Below are positions 10,257 to 22,807 of a stretch of 64,000 nt of DNA, in pieces. How positions within the stretch are numbered: position 1 is the first letter of the stretch; each line of letters begins with the position of its first letter. The stretch is from NCBI RefSeq assembly GCF_000381745.1, contig NZ_KB906968.1, positions 138,718 to 202,717 of the forward strand, given 5' to 3'. Under the pieces are notes generated by a model. That model ran no database searches. It saw only the letters and a program-made list of their open reading frames with translations, and was not told the origin of the DNA. This DNA is from Psychromonas ossibalaenae ATCC BAA-1528 (GTDB lineage Bacteria; Pseudomonadota; Gammaproteobacteria; Enterobacterales; Psychromonadaceae). The translations under genes were made by a program, and so were the position numbers.

Positions 10257-10288
10257 CAAAAAAAGGTGCTCAATGAGCACCTTTTTTG
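10257..10288 (-). terminator. Rho-independent terminator of icd
   Basis: An 11-bp perfect stem (AAAAGGTGCTC / GAGCACCTTTT) encloses the 3-base loop AAT and has T-rich tracts on both sides, so it can act in either direction. It lies about 55 bases past the icd stop codon. Confidence 0.85.
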
Positions 10289-10341
10289 ATCAACAACCGC
10301 CGTTATTTAATTAACCGTCGACAGAGTAATTTCTGTAAGAG

Positions 10342-12621
<2,280 letters not shown>

Positions 12622-12800
12622 TTATGAATTTGTTACGCTGCAATAATTTAGGGCATCATCATAACGAAAACAGGCAAATAGTCCAATTTACAGCCAGTCT
12701 GCACTCAACTTTACAAAGCCTATATTGGAATTTGTGACAGGTCTGAATGGCAACTTCTGTTACAATTCGGTATTAACTCTTCTTTTTAAGGTGTTTTCAC

Positions 12801-13460
12801 GTGTTTAATAAAAAATCGACTTCTTTTGCCAAAACTAAAACTTCAAATAAAAAAAGCCGAGGCCCGCGTAAAAACAAAACCACTAAAAATCACTTGCCCC
12901 CGGTAACCGATGCCAGTCGTAAAGTTGTTCTGTTTAACAAACCCTTTGATGTACTGAGCCAGTTTACCGATCAAGATAATGTTGAAAACCAACGTAAAAC
13001 CTTAGCGGACTTTATTGATGTAAAAGAAGTCTATGCAGCCGGGCGTTTAGACCGCGACAGTGAAGGTTTATTATTATTAACCAATGACGGTAAGCTCCAG
13101 GCAAAAATAACCCAGCCCGATGCTAAAACCACTAAAACTTACTGGGTACAGGTAGAAGGGACTCCGCAAGAGTCAGATCTGCAGAAGCTGCGAGATGGTG
13201 TAAAGCTCAAAGACGGTTTAACCCTGCCGGCCGACATTGAAATTATGCATGAGCCGGAAATCTGGGACAGAGTACCGCCGATCCGGGAACGCGCAGCTAT
13301 TCCAACCACCTGGTTGAGCATTACTATCAGCGAAGGACGTAACCGCCAGGTACGTCGTATGACGGCAAATATTGGTTTTCCGACATTACGTTTGATTCGT
13401 TACCGTATTGGCGGCTGGACTATAGACGGGATTGAAAACGGGCAGTATAAACTGCTGTAA
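12801..13460 (+). CDS. rluE: 23S rRNA pseudouridine synthase RluE
   Basis: RluE converts a uridine in 23S rRNA (U2457 in E. coli) to pseudouridine. The 219-aa protein has a Lys/Arg-rich N-terminal extension (about 1-35), then the RsuA/RluB/E/F catalytic domain: [11 protein letters not shown], the catalytic Asp in [17 protein letters not shown], and the late [10 protein letters not shown] motif. No S4 domain is seen, which fits RluE rather than RluB or RluF. The start is GTG at 12801 behind AAGGTG. It is transcribed divergently from icd. Confidence 0.93.
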   Translation: MFNKKSTSFAKTKTSNKKSRGPRKNKTTKNHLPPVTDASRKVVLFNKPFDVLSQFTDQDNVENQRKTLADFIDVKEVYAAGRLDRDSEGLLLLTNDGKLQAKITQPDAKTTKTYWVQVEGTPQESDLQKLRDGVKLKDGLTLPADIEIMHEPEIWDRVPPIRERAAIPTTWLSITISEGRNRQVRRMTANIGFPTLRLIRYRIGGWTIDGIENGQYKLL

Positions 13461-13508
13461 GGGTTAAACTTAGCTGAAGAAGCGGAGAAGTTTCCGCAAA
13501 TAAAACAA

Positions 13509-13537
13509 ACCAGTCAGCTCTGAACTGACTGGTATTC
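13509..13537. terminator. Shared hairpin terminator between rluE and the second PEP-CTERM-like gene
   Basis: A 9-bp perfect stem (ACCAGTCAG / CTGACTGGT) with a 7-base loop lies between two convergent genes. The minus-strand flank TTTGTTTTA is T-rich; the plus-strand flank is weaker. Confidence 0.65.
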
Positions 13538-13566
13538 GCTTTCATGTACATCATATTTTCGTAACT

Positions 13567-14085
13567 TTATACTAAGCGGCGGCGCATGAATAAACCAATT
13601 AGACCAGCGCCTAACAATAATAGTGGAGCTGGAGCGGGTACTTCACGTATACCACGTGCAACAATGGTTGACTCGCCAAGGAAGAAATCACCTTTAATAC
13701 GGTCAATTCGTACATCCAATAAACCGTCAACGTTAATCATTACAAGCCCTGCCAATGAAATGCCGCGGTGAATGTCGGAATAATCAATTTCAAAAAATCC
13801 ATCTGCAATAATGCCGGGTAGATTAATAAAGGCCCACTCTTTCCTGTCGGGGAAAATTAACGCATCATCATATAACCCAATATTCAAATCATAAAACAAA
13901 ACGGTATCAGTTACCGGGACAAAACCGTTAGTTTTAATATCGTGTGTGTAGGTAAATGTTGATAGACCTGTAGAGCCAAAATAGATTTCCGGTTCGAAGT
14001 CAACTGTCTGGTGCCAAAGCATAGGCACCGCCTGCGCAGTTAACGACAACATACTAAACAGCAGGATAAATATAATTCTTTTCAT
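13567..14085 (-). CDS. PEP-CTERM-like sorting domain protein, VPAPAP variant
   Basis: This 172-aa exported protein has a signal peptide (about 1-18, ending AQA) and a C-terminal sorting tail: VPAPAPLLLLGAGLIGLFMRRR. That is the VPAP form of the PEP-CTERM/exosortase signal common in marine gammaproteobacteria. The body is predicted mostly beta-strand and resembles no family I can name. I use the ATG at 14085, which has a good GGAGAT site (ATAGGAGATATATC); the longer upstream reading adds 16 unlikely residues. Upstream and downstream genes are unrelated. Confidence 0.82.
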   Translation of the reverse strand: MKRIIFILLFSMLSLTAQAVPMLWHQTVDFEPEIYFGSTGLSTFTYTHDIKTNGFVPVTDTVLFYDLNIGLYDDALIFPDRKEWAFINLPGIIADGFFEIDYSDIHRGISLAGLVMINVDGLLDVRIDRIKGDFFLGESTIVARGIREVPAPAPLLLLGAGLIGLFMRRRLV

Positions 14086-14674
14086 GATATATCTCCTATT
14101 TATTCGATAAAACGGCGTGTAAGCAGTATGCACTGAAACAGTATTAACTCACACACACCCTTACCCTGCATACACTAGACCAGTTCTATATAAGCATTTA
14201 AAAACAGAAGCTTACTGTATTTTAGAAAATAACATCAGGAACGATTGTAAAAGTTATCGACAAAAAACCATGGGCTATAATGCTTTTCTGTGCATCAATC
14301 TAAGATATTCCCCTGTCAGACAATGACAGGGGATCTGCCAAAATAATGAATAAAAATACTGGTGATTTGACAAACTTTAGACTAGCTGTTTCAGCTGTAT
14401 TACCAAGGCCACAATAAGCTATTGATAGTTGAAATATATTTTACAGCTAATATCAGCCCTGCAGATTTGTGCAGCGAATCTGCGGTAAAATATTAATTTT
14501 AGCAAAAGTCAAAATATGATCATGCATAGCAGGGCTGCCGGCTGGGTGAAATTTGACCTCCCCCCCCTCTTGTAAAATTTATCGACGAACGCTTGCTGTT
14601 GAGTGGCACGGGGGCATACCTAAACCATAGTTGTAATGCCTGGGATTAAGAGCTGATAAATGGAGATAAATATA
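14086..14674. other. Long intergenic region with one perfect hairpin (14310-14332)
   Basis: Between divergent genes lies 589 bp without a credible ORF. A perfect 9-bp stem CCCCTGTCA / TGACAGGGG with loop GACAA is at 14310-14332; it lacks a T-tract, so it is more like an operator or an RNA element than a terminator. A run of eight C lies near 14567. The ribosome-binding site GGAG of the next gene is at 14662-14665. Confidence 0.5.
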
Positions 14675-15058
14675 ATGCTTTACCTAATTCTGGCCGACTT
14701 ACTGGTACTGGTACATTTCTTGTATATTCTGTTTGTACTCTTGGGCGGGCTGCTGCTGATTTTACGCGGCTATCTGGTTTTTATTCACCTTCCCGCTCTT
14801 ATCTGGGCATCACTGCTTAGTTTTAAGGGCTGGATCTGCCCATTGACCCCACTGGAAAATAACTTGAGGCAGGCGGCAGGCACGCAGGGCTATCAGGAAG
14901 GATTTATCAGCCACTATCTAATTCCTATTATTTATCCGCACGGCTTAACCCTTAATATGCAGTCTGCGCTGGGTATTCTGGTCATAGTTATTAATATTAG
15001 TATCTATTCTCTGGTCTATTATAAACACATAACTAAGCAGCACAGGAAACGGGAATGA
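14675..15058 (+). CDS. DUF2784 family membrane protein
   Basis: A small integral membrane protein (127 aa) with about three to four helices and the DUF2784 hallmarks: an N-terminal LADLLVLVHFLYILFV helix, CPLTPLENNLR in the middle, and GFISHYLIPIIYP after it. The function of the family is unknown. The ATG at 14675 is placed nine bases after GGAG; an ATG five codons earlier overlaps that site and is less likely. Its end overlaps the next gene by four bases (ATGA), so the two are probably co-translated. Confidence 0.85.
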   Translation: MLYLILADLLVLVHFLYILFVLLGGLLLILRGYLVFIHLPALIWASLLSFKGWICPLTPLENNLRQAAGTQGYQEGFISHYLIPIIYPHGLTLNMQSALGILVIVINISIYSLVYYKHITKQHRKRE

Positions 15059-15810
15059 AAAGTACGTTAGCTTCAATACTACTGATTTATATTGTTTTTT
15101 GTCTGCTGCTGCTGGTGATGCAGCGTAAATTTTTATATTTTCCCCAGCCGGCTGGCCCAGTAAGCGGTGTGACTGAAATCAGCTTCCTTACCGGCGGTGT
15201 ACAGCTGAACGGCTGGGTGGTTAATAAGGGCATGCAGAAAGCATTAATCTATTACGGTGGCAATGCGGAAAGCATTGAAAGTAACATCACATTTTTTGAG
15301 ACTCAGCTGCCGAATTATAGTGTGTATCTTATTGCTTATCGGGGTTACGGCAACAGTACAGGTCATCCCAGCGAAGCACATCTCTATCACGATGCCCTGT
15401 ATGTATTTGATCAGATAAAAGTTAAGCATAAACAGATATCTTTGATGGGCAGAAGTCTTGGAAGCGGCGTTGCTACCTATGTTGCGGCCAACCGGCAGGT
15501 AGAAAAACTGCTGCTGGTCACTCCCTATGACAGTATCGAAAATGTTGCCAAGAGTGTCTATTGGATGTTTCCAGTATCCCTGTTTATTAAAGATAATTTT
15601 CAGTCAATAGAGCGGGTAAAAAACATTAGCGCGCAAACCTATATCTTCACGGCGGAAAATGACCAGGTGATCCCGAGGGCGAGAAGCGAACCGTTAATCG
15701 CGCAATTTACAGAGCAGCTGGTCGACTCTATTCTAGTCAGCGGCGCCGATCATAATGACATTTCGCTGTATCCTGAATATATTGCAGGAGTGCGTCGGGC
15801 GCTGGAATAA
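15055..15810 (+). CDS. Alpha/beta hydrolase, BEM46/ABHD13-like, membrane-anchored
   Basis: This 251-aa protein has one N-terminal membrane helix (about 4-23) followed by an alpha/beta hydrolase domain. YYGGNAES supplies the oxyanion region, GRSLGSGVA contains the nucleophile Ser (about residue 139), and the late TAENDQVIP (acid Asp) and SGADHNDI (His) complete the triad. The arrangement resembles BEM46/ABHD13 proteins, whose substrates are mostly unknown. It overlaps the DUF2784 gene by four bases, suggesting a joint envelope-related role. Confidence 0.85.
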   Translation: MKSTLASILLIYIVFCLLLLVMQRKFLYFPQPAGPVSGVTEISFLTGGVQLNGWVVNKGMQKALIYYGGNAESIESNITFFETQLPNYSVYLIAYRGYGNSTGHPSEAHLYHDALYVFDQIKVKHKQISLMGRSLGSGVATYVAANRQVEKLLLVTPYDSIENVAKSVYWMFPVSLFIKDNFQSIERVKNISAQTYIFTAENDQVIPRARSEPLIAQFTEQLVDSILVSGADHNDISLYPEYIAGVRRALE

Positions 15811-16120
15811 TGCAGGTATGAATAAGTCTCGCTCTTTTATACGAGTAAAATCAATGAGTCGTTAGCTGAATCAGCACGTTTAGTCAGCACCTTAGGATTC
15901 AGCATCCTCGCCGTTCAAAACACAACCACAGCGGTGATTAAAAAATAATCACTGCAAAAGTGCAGATTAGATGGGTATCCAGCTTTTCTTACTGTATACT
16001 GCGCGACCTTATAATTGTGACTTAACGCACATTTCATTTTGAAGCTTGTTGGTCATCACTCTTTCCGTTAGTAACTAGCGGTTGGTAAATAGCCGTTAGC
16101 AAAACCTAGGAAACCTTCTT
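15811..16120. other. Intergenic region upstream of ybiT
   Basis: This 310-bp gap holds no ORF I can support and no clear terminator for the hydrolase gene. It should contain the ybiT promoter. The last bases carry AGGAAAC, the ribosome-binding site for ybiT. Confidence 0.45.
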
Positions 16121-17725
16121 TTGATCTCTACCTCGAACATCACGATGCAGTTTGGCCCAGAGCCATTATTTGAAAATATCTCGGCTAAATTTGGTAACGG
16201 CAACCGCTACGGTTTGATCGGCGCAAACGGCTGCGGTAAATCTACTTTTATGAAAATCCTAAGCGGCGCACTGCTGCCGACCTCCGGTAATATCTCTATC
16301 ACTCCGGGATTCAAAGTCGGTACTCTAAGCCAGGATCAGTTTGCATTCGAACAATACAGCGTGATTGATACGGTGATCATGGGCGATACCGCCCTGTGGG
16401 AAGTGAAACAGGAAAGAGACAGTATTTACGCAAAAGCGGATATGACTGAAGAAGACGGCATGCGTGTTGGTGACCTGGAAAGTCAGTTTGCCGAAATGGA
16501 TGGTTACAGCGCCGAAAGCCGTGCAGGTGAAATCCTGCTTGAAGCCGGTATTGAAGAATCATTCCACTACGGTTTAATGCAGCAGGTTGCACCAGGCTGG
16601 AAACTGCGTGTTTTACTTGCGCAGGCATTGTTTGCAAACCCGGAAATATTATTACTTGATGAGCCGACCAATAACCTGGATATCCATACCATCAGCTGGC
16701 TGGAAGGTGAGTTAAACAAACGTAAATGCACCATGATCATCATTTCCCATGATCGACATTTCCTAAACGCTGTGTGCACACATATGGCTGACATTGATTA
16801 CGGTGAGCTGCGCATTTACCCGGGTAACTACGAATACTTCTTAGAGCAGTCTGCTTTATTACGTGAACAGCTGTTATCCGGCAATGCTAAGAAAAGTGCT
16901 GAAATCGAAGAACTGCAGGACTTCGTAAACCGTTTTGGTGCTAATGCTTCTAAAGCAAAGCAAGCCAGCTCCCGCGCTAAAAAAATGGACAAAATTAAAC
17001 TCGATGACGTGAAATCATCAAGCCGTATTACGCCGTCATTGAGCTTTGCACCCGGTAAAAAAATGCACCGCCAGGCATTAGTGCTGGAAAATATCGGCCA
17101 TGGTTTTGACGGCGAAACATTATTTTCAGACGGTGAAATGATTCTAGAAGCCGGCGCAAAACTGGCTATTATCGGAGAAAACGGCGTCGGCAAAACGACT
17201 CTGCTGCGCTGTCTGGTCAACGACCTGCAGCACAATGAAGGTGTCGTAAAATGGTCTGAAAACGCCTCTATCGGTTACTGCCCTCAAGACAGTGGTATTC
17301 TTTTTGAGAATGATTTAACACTGATGGAGTGGATGTCACAGTGGCGTCGACCTTGTCATAACGACTTAATGGTGCGCGGCATGTTAGGACGTCTGTTGTT
17401 TACAGATGATGATGCCAACAAAAAAGCGCGTAACTGTTCTGGTGGTGAGAAAAACCGTTTGTTATTCGGTAAGTTAATGATGTCCGATATTAACGTATTG
17501 GTTATGGACGAACCAACTAACCACATGGATATGGAAGCGATTGAAGCGCTCAATAATGCCCTTAAAGAATTCGAAGGTACGTTAATTGTTGTCAGCCATG
17601 ACCGCGAATTTGTTTCATCTTTAGCGACACGTATCATAGATATCAAAGATAAAAAGATGGTTAACTTCCAGGGCACTTTAGATGAATACCTTGCCAGCCA
17701 GAAAGAAGCGCAACAGGCTGCATAA
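16121..17725 (+). CDS. ybiT: ABC-F family ATPase YbiT
   Basis: YbiT is a soluble ABC-F protein with two ATPase domains and no membrane part; family members act on the ribosome. The 534-aa product has Walker [10 protein letters not shown] (about 34-42) and GENGVGKTT (about 352-360), signature and Walker [11 protein letters not shown] in the first half, and [13 protein letters not shown] plus [10 protein letters not shown] in the second. The start is a TTG behind AGGAAAC; the resulting [17 protein letters not shown] lines up with E. coli YbiT from its first residues. A strong terminator follows. Confidence 0.94.
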   Translation: MISTSNITMQFGPEPLFENISAKFGNGNRYGLIGANGCGKSTFMKILSGALLPTSGNISITPGFKVGTLSQDQFAFEQYSVIDTVIMGDTALWEVKQERDSIYAKADMTEEDGMRVGDLESQFAEMDGYSAESRAGEILLEAGIEESFHYGLMQQVAPGWKLRVLLAQALFANPEILLLDEPTNNLDIHTISWLEGELNKRKCTMIIISHDRHFLNAVCTHMADIDYGELRIYPGNYEYFLEQSALLREQLLSGNAKKSAEIEELQDFVNRFGANASKAKQASSRAKKMDKIKLDDVKSSSRITPSLSFAPGKKMHRQALVLENIGHGFDGETLFSDGEMILEAGAKLAIIGENGVGKTTLLRCLVNDLQHNEGVVKWSENASIGYCPQDSGILFENDLTLMEWMSQWRRPCHNDLMVRGMLGRLLFTDDDANKKARNCSGGEKNRLLFGKLMMSDINVLVMDEPTNHMDMEAIEALNNALKEFEGTLIVVSHDREFVSSLATRIIDIKDKKMVNFQGTLDEYLASQKEAQQAA

Positions 17726-17747
17726 ATTAAGGTAAAGTAACAAAACG

Positions 17748-17793
17748 GCCCTGGTTAGATGCTTATTAGAATGCATAACCAGGGCATTTTTTT
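17748..17793 (+). terminator. Rho-independent terminator of ybiT
   Basis: A 10-bp perfect stem (GCCCTGGTTA / TAACCAGGGC) with an 18-base loop is followed by ATTTTTTTT. It lies 22 bases after the ybiT stop and rules out the long upstream extension of the next reading frame. Confidence 0.9.
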
Positions 17794-17884
17794 GTGCGCC
17801 AGCTTAGCAAATGAATACAAACGCCGAGACAATCTTGAGCTTAGGCTGTATTTTCTTGCCGATACCCAGCTTTCAGGAATTAGA

Positions 17885-18337
17885 ATGACAGATAAAAAAA
17901 ACAATAACCCCCTATACGGCCTAAAACTGGATGTGTTACTGACTGAGATTTCAGAACATTACGGCTGGGAATTATTAAGTGAATCACTAGAGATTAATCG
18001 TTTTCAATTTCATACGGGTATGAAGTCGACGGTTAAATTTCTGCGTAATAATGAGTGGGCAAAAGAGAAAGTAGAAAACTTTTATCTGTATCAGTATAAA
18101 AATTTCCCGACTCCGGATGACAAACAATTGTCCATTGCCCCCCGAAACCGCTTTATTTCTGAGGATCAGCAGGCAGGTGAGCCGATGGAGATTACTGGAG
18201 ATGTTGTCTTACAGATAGATAGAGCTTCTCGGTTACGGACCTACAAAACCACTGATAATGGGCCGCAGACTACAAAAGAGTCTACCCGCAGCACCGAAGA
18301 ACCACCATACGACCCAAGTAATCCCTGGAACAAATAA
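17885..18337 (+). CDS. DUF2132 (VF530) family protein
   Basis: The first half of this 150-aa protein matches the DUF2132/VF530 family: NNPLYGLKLDVLLTEISEHY, GWELLSESLEINRF and the SSL-like TVKFLRNNEWAKEKVENFYL. VF530 from Vibrio fischeri has a small helical fold with suggested DNA binding. The C-terminal 70 residues are polar and probably disordered, ending in a Pro/Asn-rich tail; most family members are shorter. I start at the ATG at 17885 behind AGGA, since longer readings run into the ybiT terminator. Confidence 0.8.
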   Translation: MTDKKNNNPLYGLKLDVLLTEISEHYGWELLSESLEINRFQFHTGMKSTVKFLRNNEWAKEKVENFYLYQYKNFPTPDDKQLSIAPRNRFISEDQQAGEPMEITGDVVLQIDRASRLRTYKTTDNGPQTTKESTRSTEEPPYDPSNPWNK

Positions 18338-18355
18338 TACAGGCCGGTATTATTG

Positions 18356-18383
18356 AAAGGAGCGCATTCAACGCTCCTTTTTT
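18356..18383. terminator. Terminator between the DUF2132 gene and metE
   Basis: The stem AAAGGAGCG / CGCTCCTTT has a 7-base loop and is followed by TTTTTTATT on the plus strand. It sits between two convergent genes and may serve both. Confidence 0.8.
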
Positions 18384-18395
18384 ATTACCGTAAGT

Positions 18396-20699
18396 CTAGC
18401 CGGCACGCAGCTGCTGAGCCGCCTTGACCATATTTTTAAGTGCCGGCTGCACTTCATGCCACTGCCTTGTTTTCAAGCCGCAGTCTGGATTAACCCACAA
18501 CAGCTCCGCCGGAATACGCCGCCCTGCTTTTTCTATTAACTGCACCATCTGCTCAATATTCGGTGTGTTGGGAGAGTGGATATCATAAACCCCCGGACCA
18601 ATTGCATTGGGATAGTTAAACTCTTCAAATACATCCAGCAGCTGCATATCAGAGCGTGATGTTTCAATAGTAATAACATCGGCATCCATGGCTGCAATAG
18701 CGGCAATAATATCGTTGAATTCGGAGTAACACATATGTGTATGAATTTGTGTTTTATCCTCAACACCATTTGCAGTAATTCGAAATGCCTGGATTGCCCA
18801 GTCAAGATACTCAGACCATTTACTGCGGTGCAGCGGCAGCTTTTCACGCAGGGCCGCTTCATCGATTTGAATAATACTGATCCCGGCTTTTTCCAGATCT
18901 AATACTTCATCGCGAACCGCTAATGCAATCTGATTACAAGTTGTCTGCAGCGCCTGGTCATCACGTACAAATGACCAGTTTAAAATAGTCACCGGCCCGG
19001 TTAACATGCCTTTTACCTGTTTTTCAGTCAATGACTGCGCGTATTCAGTCCATTCGACGGTCATCGCCTGCGGACGAGAAACATCACCGAATAAAAGCGG
19101 CGGTTTTACGCAGCGGGAGCCGTAGGACTGCACCCAGCCGAATTGTGTGAAAGCAAACCCATCCAGCAGCTCGCCGAAATATTCCACCATATCATTACGC
19201 TCAGCTTCACCATGCACTAAAACATCAAGCCCGATGCTATGCTGCTGATCGATACAAAACTCAATCGACTTTTTCATACTGTTTTTGTACTGTACTTCGC
19301 TGATTTCACCTAAACGTCTGGCTTTACGCGTTTCGCGAATATCACTGGTTTGCGGGAATGAGCCGATAGTGGTCGTCGGGTAGCTCGGCAGGTTTAAATA
19401 GGACTGCTGAACAGCGGCGCGCTGCGGGAAAGCCTGTTTACGTTCACCTAGAGATGCGCTGATATTTTCAACTCGCGACTGCACCTCATAGTTGTTAACT
19501 CGAGCGCTGTTAAAACGACTCTGCAGTGCTAATCTGTTTTCCTCAAGCTCGCTGTTTACAGCTTCAACACCTTGATTTAAGGCGATACCTAGAATATTTA
19601 ATTCCTGAAGTTTTTGAGCGGCAAATGCTAACCATGATTTAATCTCAGGGCCGAGCTTCTGCTCGCTGTTAAGATCCACCGGCACATGTAATAACGATGA
19701 ACTTGGCGCAATCCATAAGCGCTGCAGCAGTTTGTTATGAATCGGTGTTAACCACTCTAATGCAGCATTAAGATCTGTTTTCCAGATATTACAGCCGTTA
19801 ATAACACCTAGTGATAAAACCTTATTTTCACTCAAATAGTTAACTGCAGATTCAACTTCATGAGGCGCATTAACCGCATCAAGATGCAGCCCGGCAACCG
19901 GCAGTTCACAGGCTAGTTTCAGATTATCTTTCAGCTCACCGAAGTAAGTGGTTAATAACAGTTTAATGCTTGACCGGCTGAGTTTCTGATAAGCTCTCTG
20001 CAGAGCATCCTGCCACTGCTTGTCTATTTCCAGCACTAAAACAGGCTCATCAATCTGCAGCCATTCAATACCTTTTTCTTCTAATAAAACTAAAAGCTGC
20101 GTATAGGTTTCTAATAAAGCCGGGAGCAGATCTAATTTACTGCTTTGATCTTTTTCTTTACCCAGCCATAAATAGGTGACCGGACCGATAATCACAGGCT
20201 TAACATTTTTGTTGATCAACTTAAGCTCTTCTATCTGCTTAATTAGGTTATCAGCATGTAGAGTAAAAGTAGTCTGCGCATCAAATTCCGGCACGATGTA
20301 ATGATAATTGGTATTAAACCATTTGGTCATCTCCCCCGCCTGCGTTTCACCTTCATGGTTATGAACCGCAGAACAGCAGTTTTTTTTCTGAGAGCGCCCG
20401 CGGGCTACACGAAAGTAGTTATCCAGTGAATTATCATCACTGCTTTGTTTCGCCCTAGCTGGAATATTGCCTACTAAAAAACTAGTATCAAGCACTTGAT
20501 CGTACAGTGAAAAATCACCTACTGTGTGCAGGTTTAAAGATAACTCCTGCTGTTCAAGCCAATTATTTCGGCGTAACTCAGCAGCACTTTCCTGCAGTTG
20601 TGTTTCTGTTATTTCTCCAGACCAGAATTTTTCTTGAGCAAATTTTAACTGGCGTTTATTACCAATACGCGGGAAACCTAAGTGATGTAATTGTGCCAT
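18396..20699 (-). CDS. metE: Cobalamin-independent methionine synthase MetE
   Basis: MetE transfers a methyl group from 5-methyltetrahydropteroyltriglutamate to homocysteine, the last step of methionine synthesis without B12. The 767-aa protein has the N-terminal domain beginning HHLGFPRIG and the catalytic C-terminal domain starting near TTIGSFPQT. Zinc-ligand regions are [20 protein letters not shown] and NPDCGLKTR, supplying the conserved His, Cys, Glu and Cys. The divergent neighbour is its activator metR. Confidence 0.97.
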   Translation of the reverse strand: MAQLHHLGFPRIGNKRQLKFAQEKFWSGEITETQLQESAAELRRNNWLEQQELSLNLHTVGDFSLYDQVLDTSFLVGNIPARAKQSSDDNSLDNYFRVARGRSQKKNCCSAVHNHEGETQAGEMTKWFNTNYHYIVPEFDAQTTFTLHADNLIKQIEELKLINKNVKPVIIGPVTYLWLGKEKDQSSKLDLLPALLETYTQLLVLLEEKGIEWLQIDEPVLVLEIDKQWQDALQRAYQKLSRSSIKLLLTTYFGELKDNLKLACELPVAGLHLDAVNAPHEVESAVNYLSENKVLSLGVINGCNIWKTDLNAALEWLTPIHNKLLQRLWIAPSSSLLHVPVDLNSEQKLGPEIKSWLAFAAQKLQELNILGIALNQGVEAVNSELEENRLALQSRFNSARVNNYEVQSRVENISASLGERKQAFPQRAAVQQSYLNLPSYPTTTIGSFPQTSDIRETRKARRLGEISEVQYKNSMKKSIEFCIDQQHSIGLDVLVHGEAERNDMVEYFGELLDGFAFTQFGWVQSYGSRCVKPPLLFGDVSRPQAMTVEWTEYAQSLTEKQVKGMLTGPVTILNWSFVRDDQALQTTCNQIALAVRDEVLDLEKAGISIIQIDEAALREKLPLHRSKWSEYLDWAIQAFRITANGVEDKTQIHTHMCYSEFNDIIAAIAAMDADVITIETSRSDMQLLDVFEEFNYPNAIGPGVYDIHSPNTPNIEQMVQLIEKAGRRIPAELLWVNPDCGLKTRQWHEVQPALKNMVKAAQQLRAG

Positions 20700-20789
20700 T
20701 TTTTCTCTCTCTTTTGCTTGCTGTTGAAGTTGAAAGTTATTATGCGTAGTATTTATTATGAAAAATAATGATGATTTACACGCAATTCA

Positions 20790-20802
20790 TGAGGTTTATT
20801 CA
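20790..20802. promoter_or_regulatory. Candidate MetR binding site in the metE-metR intergenic region
   Basis: TGAGGTTTATTCA matches the MetR consensus TGAANNNNNTTCA at seven of eight fixed positions. It lies two bases before the metR start codon and about 90 bp upstream of metE. One such site next to metR suggests autoregulation; a second, promoter-proximal metE site is not obvious. Confidence 0.5.
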
Positions 20803-20804
20803 TA

Positions 20805-21695
20805 ATGATAGAGCCGTCCCATCTTAAAATAATGATTGCCCTGCATGAAAAAGGCACATTAACTCAAGCGGCAGATTCACTGTGTTTAACGCAGTCAGCC
20901 TTGTCTCATCAGATTCGTCATTTAGAAAAAAAGCTCAATGTTAAGTTATGGCAGCGCTGCGGGCGGCGTTTACGTTTAACACCTGCCGGAGAGCTGCTGC
21001 TCAAAACAGCAAAAAAAGTGATGCCCGCGTTAGCGCAGACGGAGCAGGCTTTAAAAGCAATGGGTGAAGGTGTAGAGGGTTTATTGCGTATCGGTATCGA
21101 ATGTTTTCCTTGTAATGAATGGCTGACCCAGGTTGTTGCTCAATCTTTACAGGAACAGCCGAATATCGACATTGATATCATCAGACAGTTTCATTTCTCC
21201 GGCATTGAGGGGCTGATAAATCATCATGTGGATTTACTGGTTACACCGGACACCATTGAACACAAGCTGCTGGAGCATCATGCTTTGTTTGATTATGAGC
21301 AGGTTCTGGTCATTTCAAATAAGCATACACTAGCAAAACAAAGCAATGTTTTCGCCGAGCAGCTGCAAAGCGAGGTACTGTTTACTTTTCCCATCGAGAA
21401 GCCGCGTCTGGATATTTATCAGCAGTTTTTATGGCCTGCAAAGGTGCAGCCGAAGGGACATAAGCAGATTGAATCCTTAGCAATTATGCTGCAGATGGTT
21501 GAATATCAGCGTGGTGTCTGTGTTCTGCCTGAATGGCTTGCCGATAATTTAAGCGAACAGTACAACGTAAAAAAATTACGCTTGGGTGAACAAGGTATTT
21601 ATAAAACCTTATATGCGATGATTAAAAAACAAGATAAATCTATTCCTTATATAAATAAATTTATTAAGCTCGGCAAAGAAAGTGCGGTGATATAG
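20805..21695 (+). CDS. metR: LysR-type transcriptional regulator MetR
   Basis: MetR is the homocysteine-responsive activator of metE and related genes. The 296-aa protein has an N-terminal winged helix-turn-helix (about 3-62; TLTQAADSLCLTQSALSHQIRHLE) and a LysR substrate-binding domain with the MetR-typical LRIGIECFPCNEWL at about 94-107. Divergent placement from metE across a 105-bp gap is the standard arrangement. Confidence 0.95.
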   Translation: MIEPSHLKIMIALHEKGTLTQAADSLCLTQSALSHQIRHLEKKLNVKLWQRCGRRLRLTPAGELLLKTAKKVMPALAQTEQALKAMGEGVEGLLRIGIECFPCNEWLTQVVAQSLQEQPNIDIDIIRQFHFSGIEGLINHHVDLLVTPDTIEHKLLEHHALFDYEQVLVISNKHTLAKQSNVFAEQLQSEVLFTFPIEKPRLDIYQQFLWPAKVQPKGHKQIESLAIMLQMVEYQRGVCVLPEWLADNLSEQYNVKKLRLGEQGIYKTLYAMIKKQDKSIPYINKFIKLGKESAVI

Positions 21696-21728
21696 AGCTT
21701 AGGGTTTAGCAAATAGAACGGAGGAGCA

Positions 21729-22388
21729 ATGGCAGGTTTAAATGTAGACTTTTCTAAACGGGTAGTAATCAACTCTGAGCAGATGCCCTGGATAGACTCA
21801 CCCATGCCGGGTGTACGGCGAAGACCACTTGCTAGAGCCACTGATGAAAATGGTCATATCACCAGCATAGTGCAGTATCAGCCAGGCTCTTATTTCAGCA
21901 GCCATAGTCACCCTCTGGGCGAAGAAATATTTGTATTAGAAGGTACTTTTTCTGATGAAAATGGTGATTACGAAAAAGGGACTTACCTGCGTAATCCGCC
22001 GGGCAGTTCTCACCAGCCTTTTAGCCAACAGGGCTGTACGATACTGGTTAAACTTAATCAGTTTGAATCGGATGATAAACAGCAGGTAACTATTAATACC
22101 AATACCAGCAGCTGGCAGCCGGGCATTGGATGCCTGCAGGTGATGCCTTTACATGATTTTGCAGGGCAGCATACTGCCTTGGTCAAATGGCCGGCCGGAA
22201 AGGTTTTCCAGCCACATAGTCACTTCGGAGGCGAGGAGATTTTAGTTTTGTCCGGCACATTTAAAGATGAACACGGAATCTATCCGAAACACAGCTGGAT
22301 CCGCAGTCCACATTTAAGTGAGCACCACCCATTTGTAGAAGAAGAAACAATTATTCTGGTTAAGGTCGGCCACCTTCCAATAGATTAA
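21729..22388 (+). CDS. Double-cupin protein, ChrR-like
   Basis: The 219-aa protein is two cupin domains in tandem. The first has SSHSHPLGEEIFVLEGTFSDE (about 58-78) and the second has QPHSHFGGEEILVLSGTFKDE (about 160-180); each offers the His-X-His and Glu metal ligands. This is the cupin type found in the C-terminal part of ChrR anti-sigma factors. There is no zinc-binding anti-sigma N-terminal domain and no sigma factor gene next to it, so it may be a metal-dependent enzyme or sensor. The ribosome-binding site GGAGGAG is excellent. It lies 33 bases after metR and could be read through from it. Confidence 0.8.
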   Translation: MAGLNVDFSKRVVINSEQMPWIDSPMPGVRRRPLARATDENGHITSIVQYQPGSYFSSHSHPLGEEIFVLEGTFSDENGDYEKGTYLRNPPGSSHQPFSQQGCTILVKLNQFESDDKQQVTINTNTSSWQPGIGCLQVMPLHDFAGQHTALVKWPAGKVFQPHSHFGGEEILVLSGTFKDEHGIYPKHSWIRSPHLSEHHPFVEEETIILVKVGHLPID

Positions 22389-22474
22389 ACTCCAGAATGT
22401 CTTTACTGTAGCTTTATTTTCTTTCCACGCTCCGCGTGGGAATGCATAGATAGTTTAGTGAAAATATTTGGCTT

Positions 22475-22726
22475 GTTTGCTGGCCTTCGCTTGTAGGCGG
22501 TTGGTTTCATCTTTTCGTTGTTCTTCCGCCATTAACGGCGTGTTACTTTTCTTTGACAGCCAAAGAAAAGTAACCAAAAGAAAGGCTGCCCTAACCATTT
22601 TTTGTATCTTGTAATACCCAAACACTTTTAACGCACCAGCTCGGAATGCACATCCATGTGCATGCCAAGCTTAGTGAAACCATCCTGGTTTCACTTGCTA
22701 AAGCGTTCGTCCACCACAAGAAAAAT
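22475..22726 (-). repeat. Divergent, inverted copy of the structured intergenic repeat
   Basis: On the minus strand this stretch shares the layout of the copies at 24444-24735 and 38136-38427: TTTTTCTTG, CTTTAGCAA, a hairpin around GAAACCAGGATGGTTTC, GCTTGG with CACATGGATGTGC, GGTGCGTTAAAA, then GGTTACTTTTCTTTG paired with CAAAGAAAAGTAAC. The exact ends are uncertain. Just outside is a small GC-rich hairpin, CCACGC-TCC-GCGTGG, at 22425-22439. It lies about 80 bp from the stop codon of the KAP NTPase gene. Confidence 0.75.
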
Positions 22727-22807
22727 GGATGGGAATACGTAGCCGAATTGGTTTTTCGCAAATTAAAGAAGGCAATACCATTCATGTTAGAATATCTGAA
22801 GCAACTT

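Noticed and set aside
14604-14619. Sigma-54-like sequence TGGCACGGGGGCATAC upstream of the DUF2784 gene
   Set aside because: The -24 half is perfect, but the GC doublet at -12 is missing at the required spacing.
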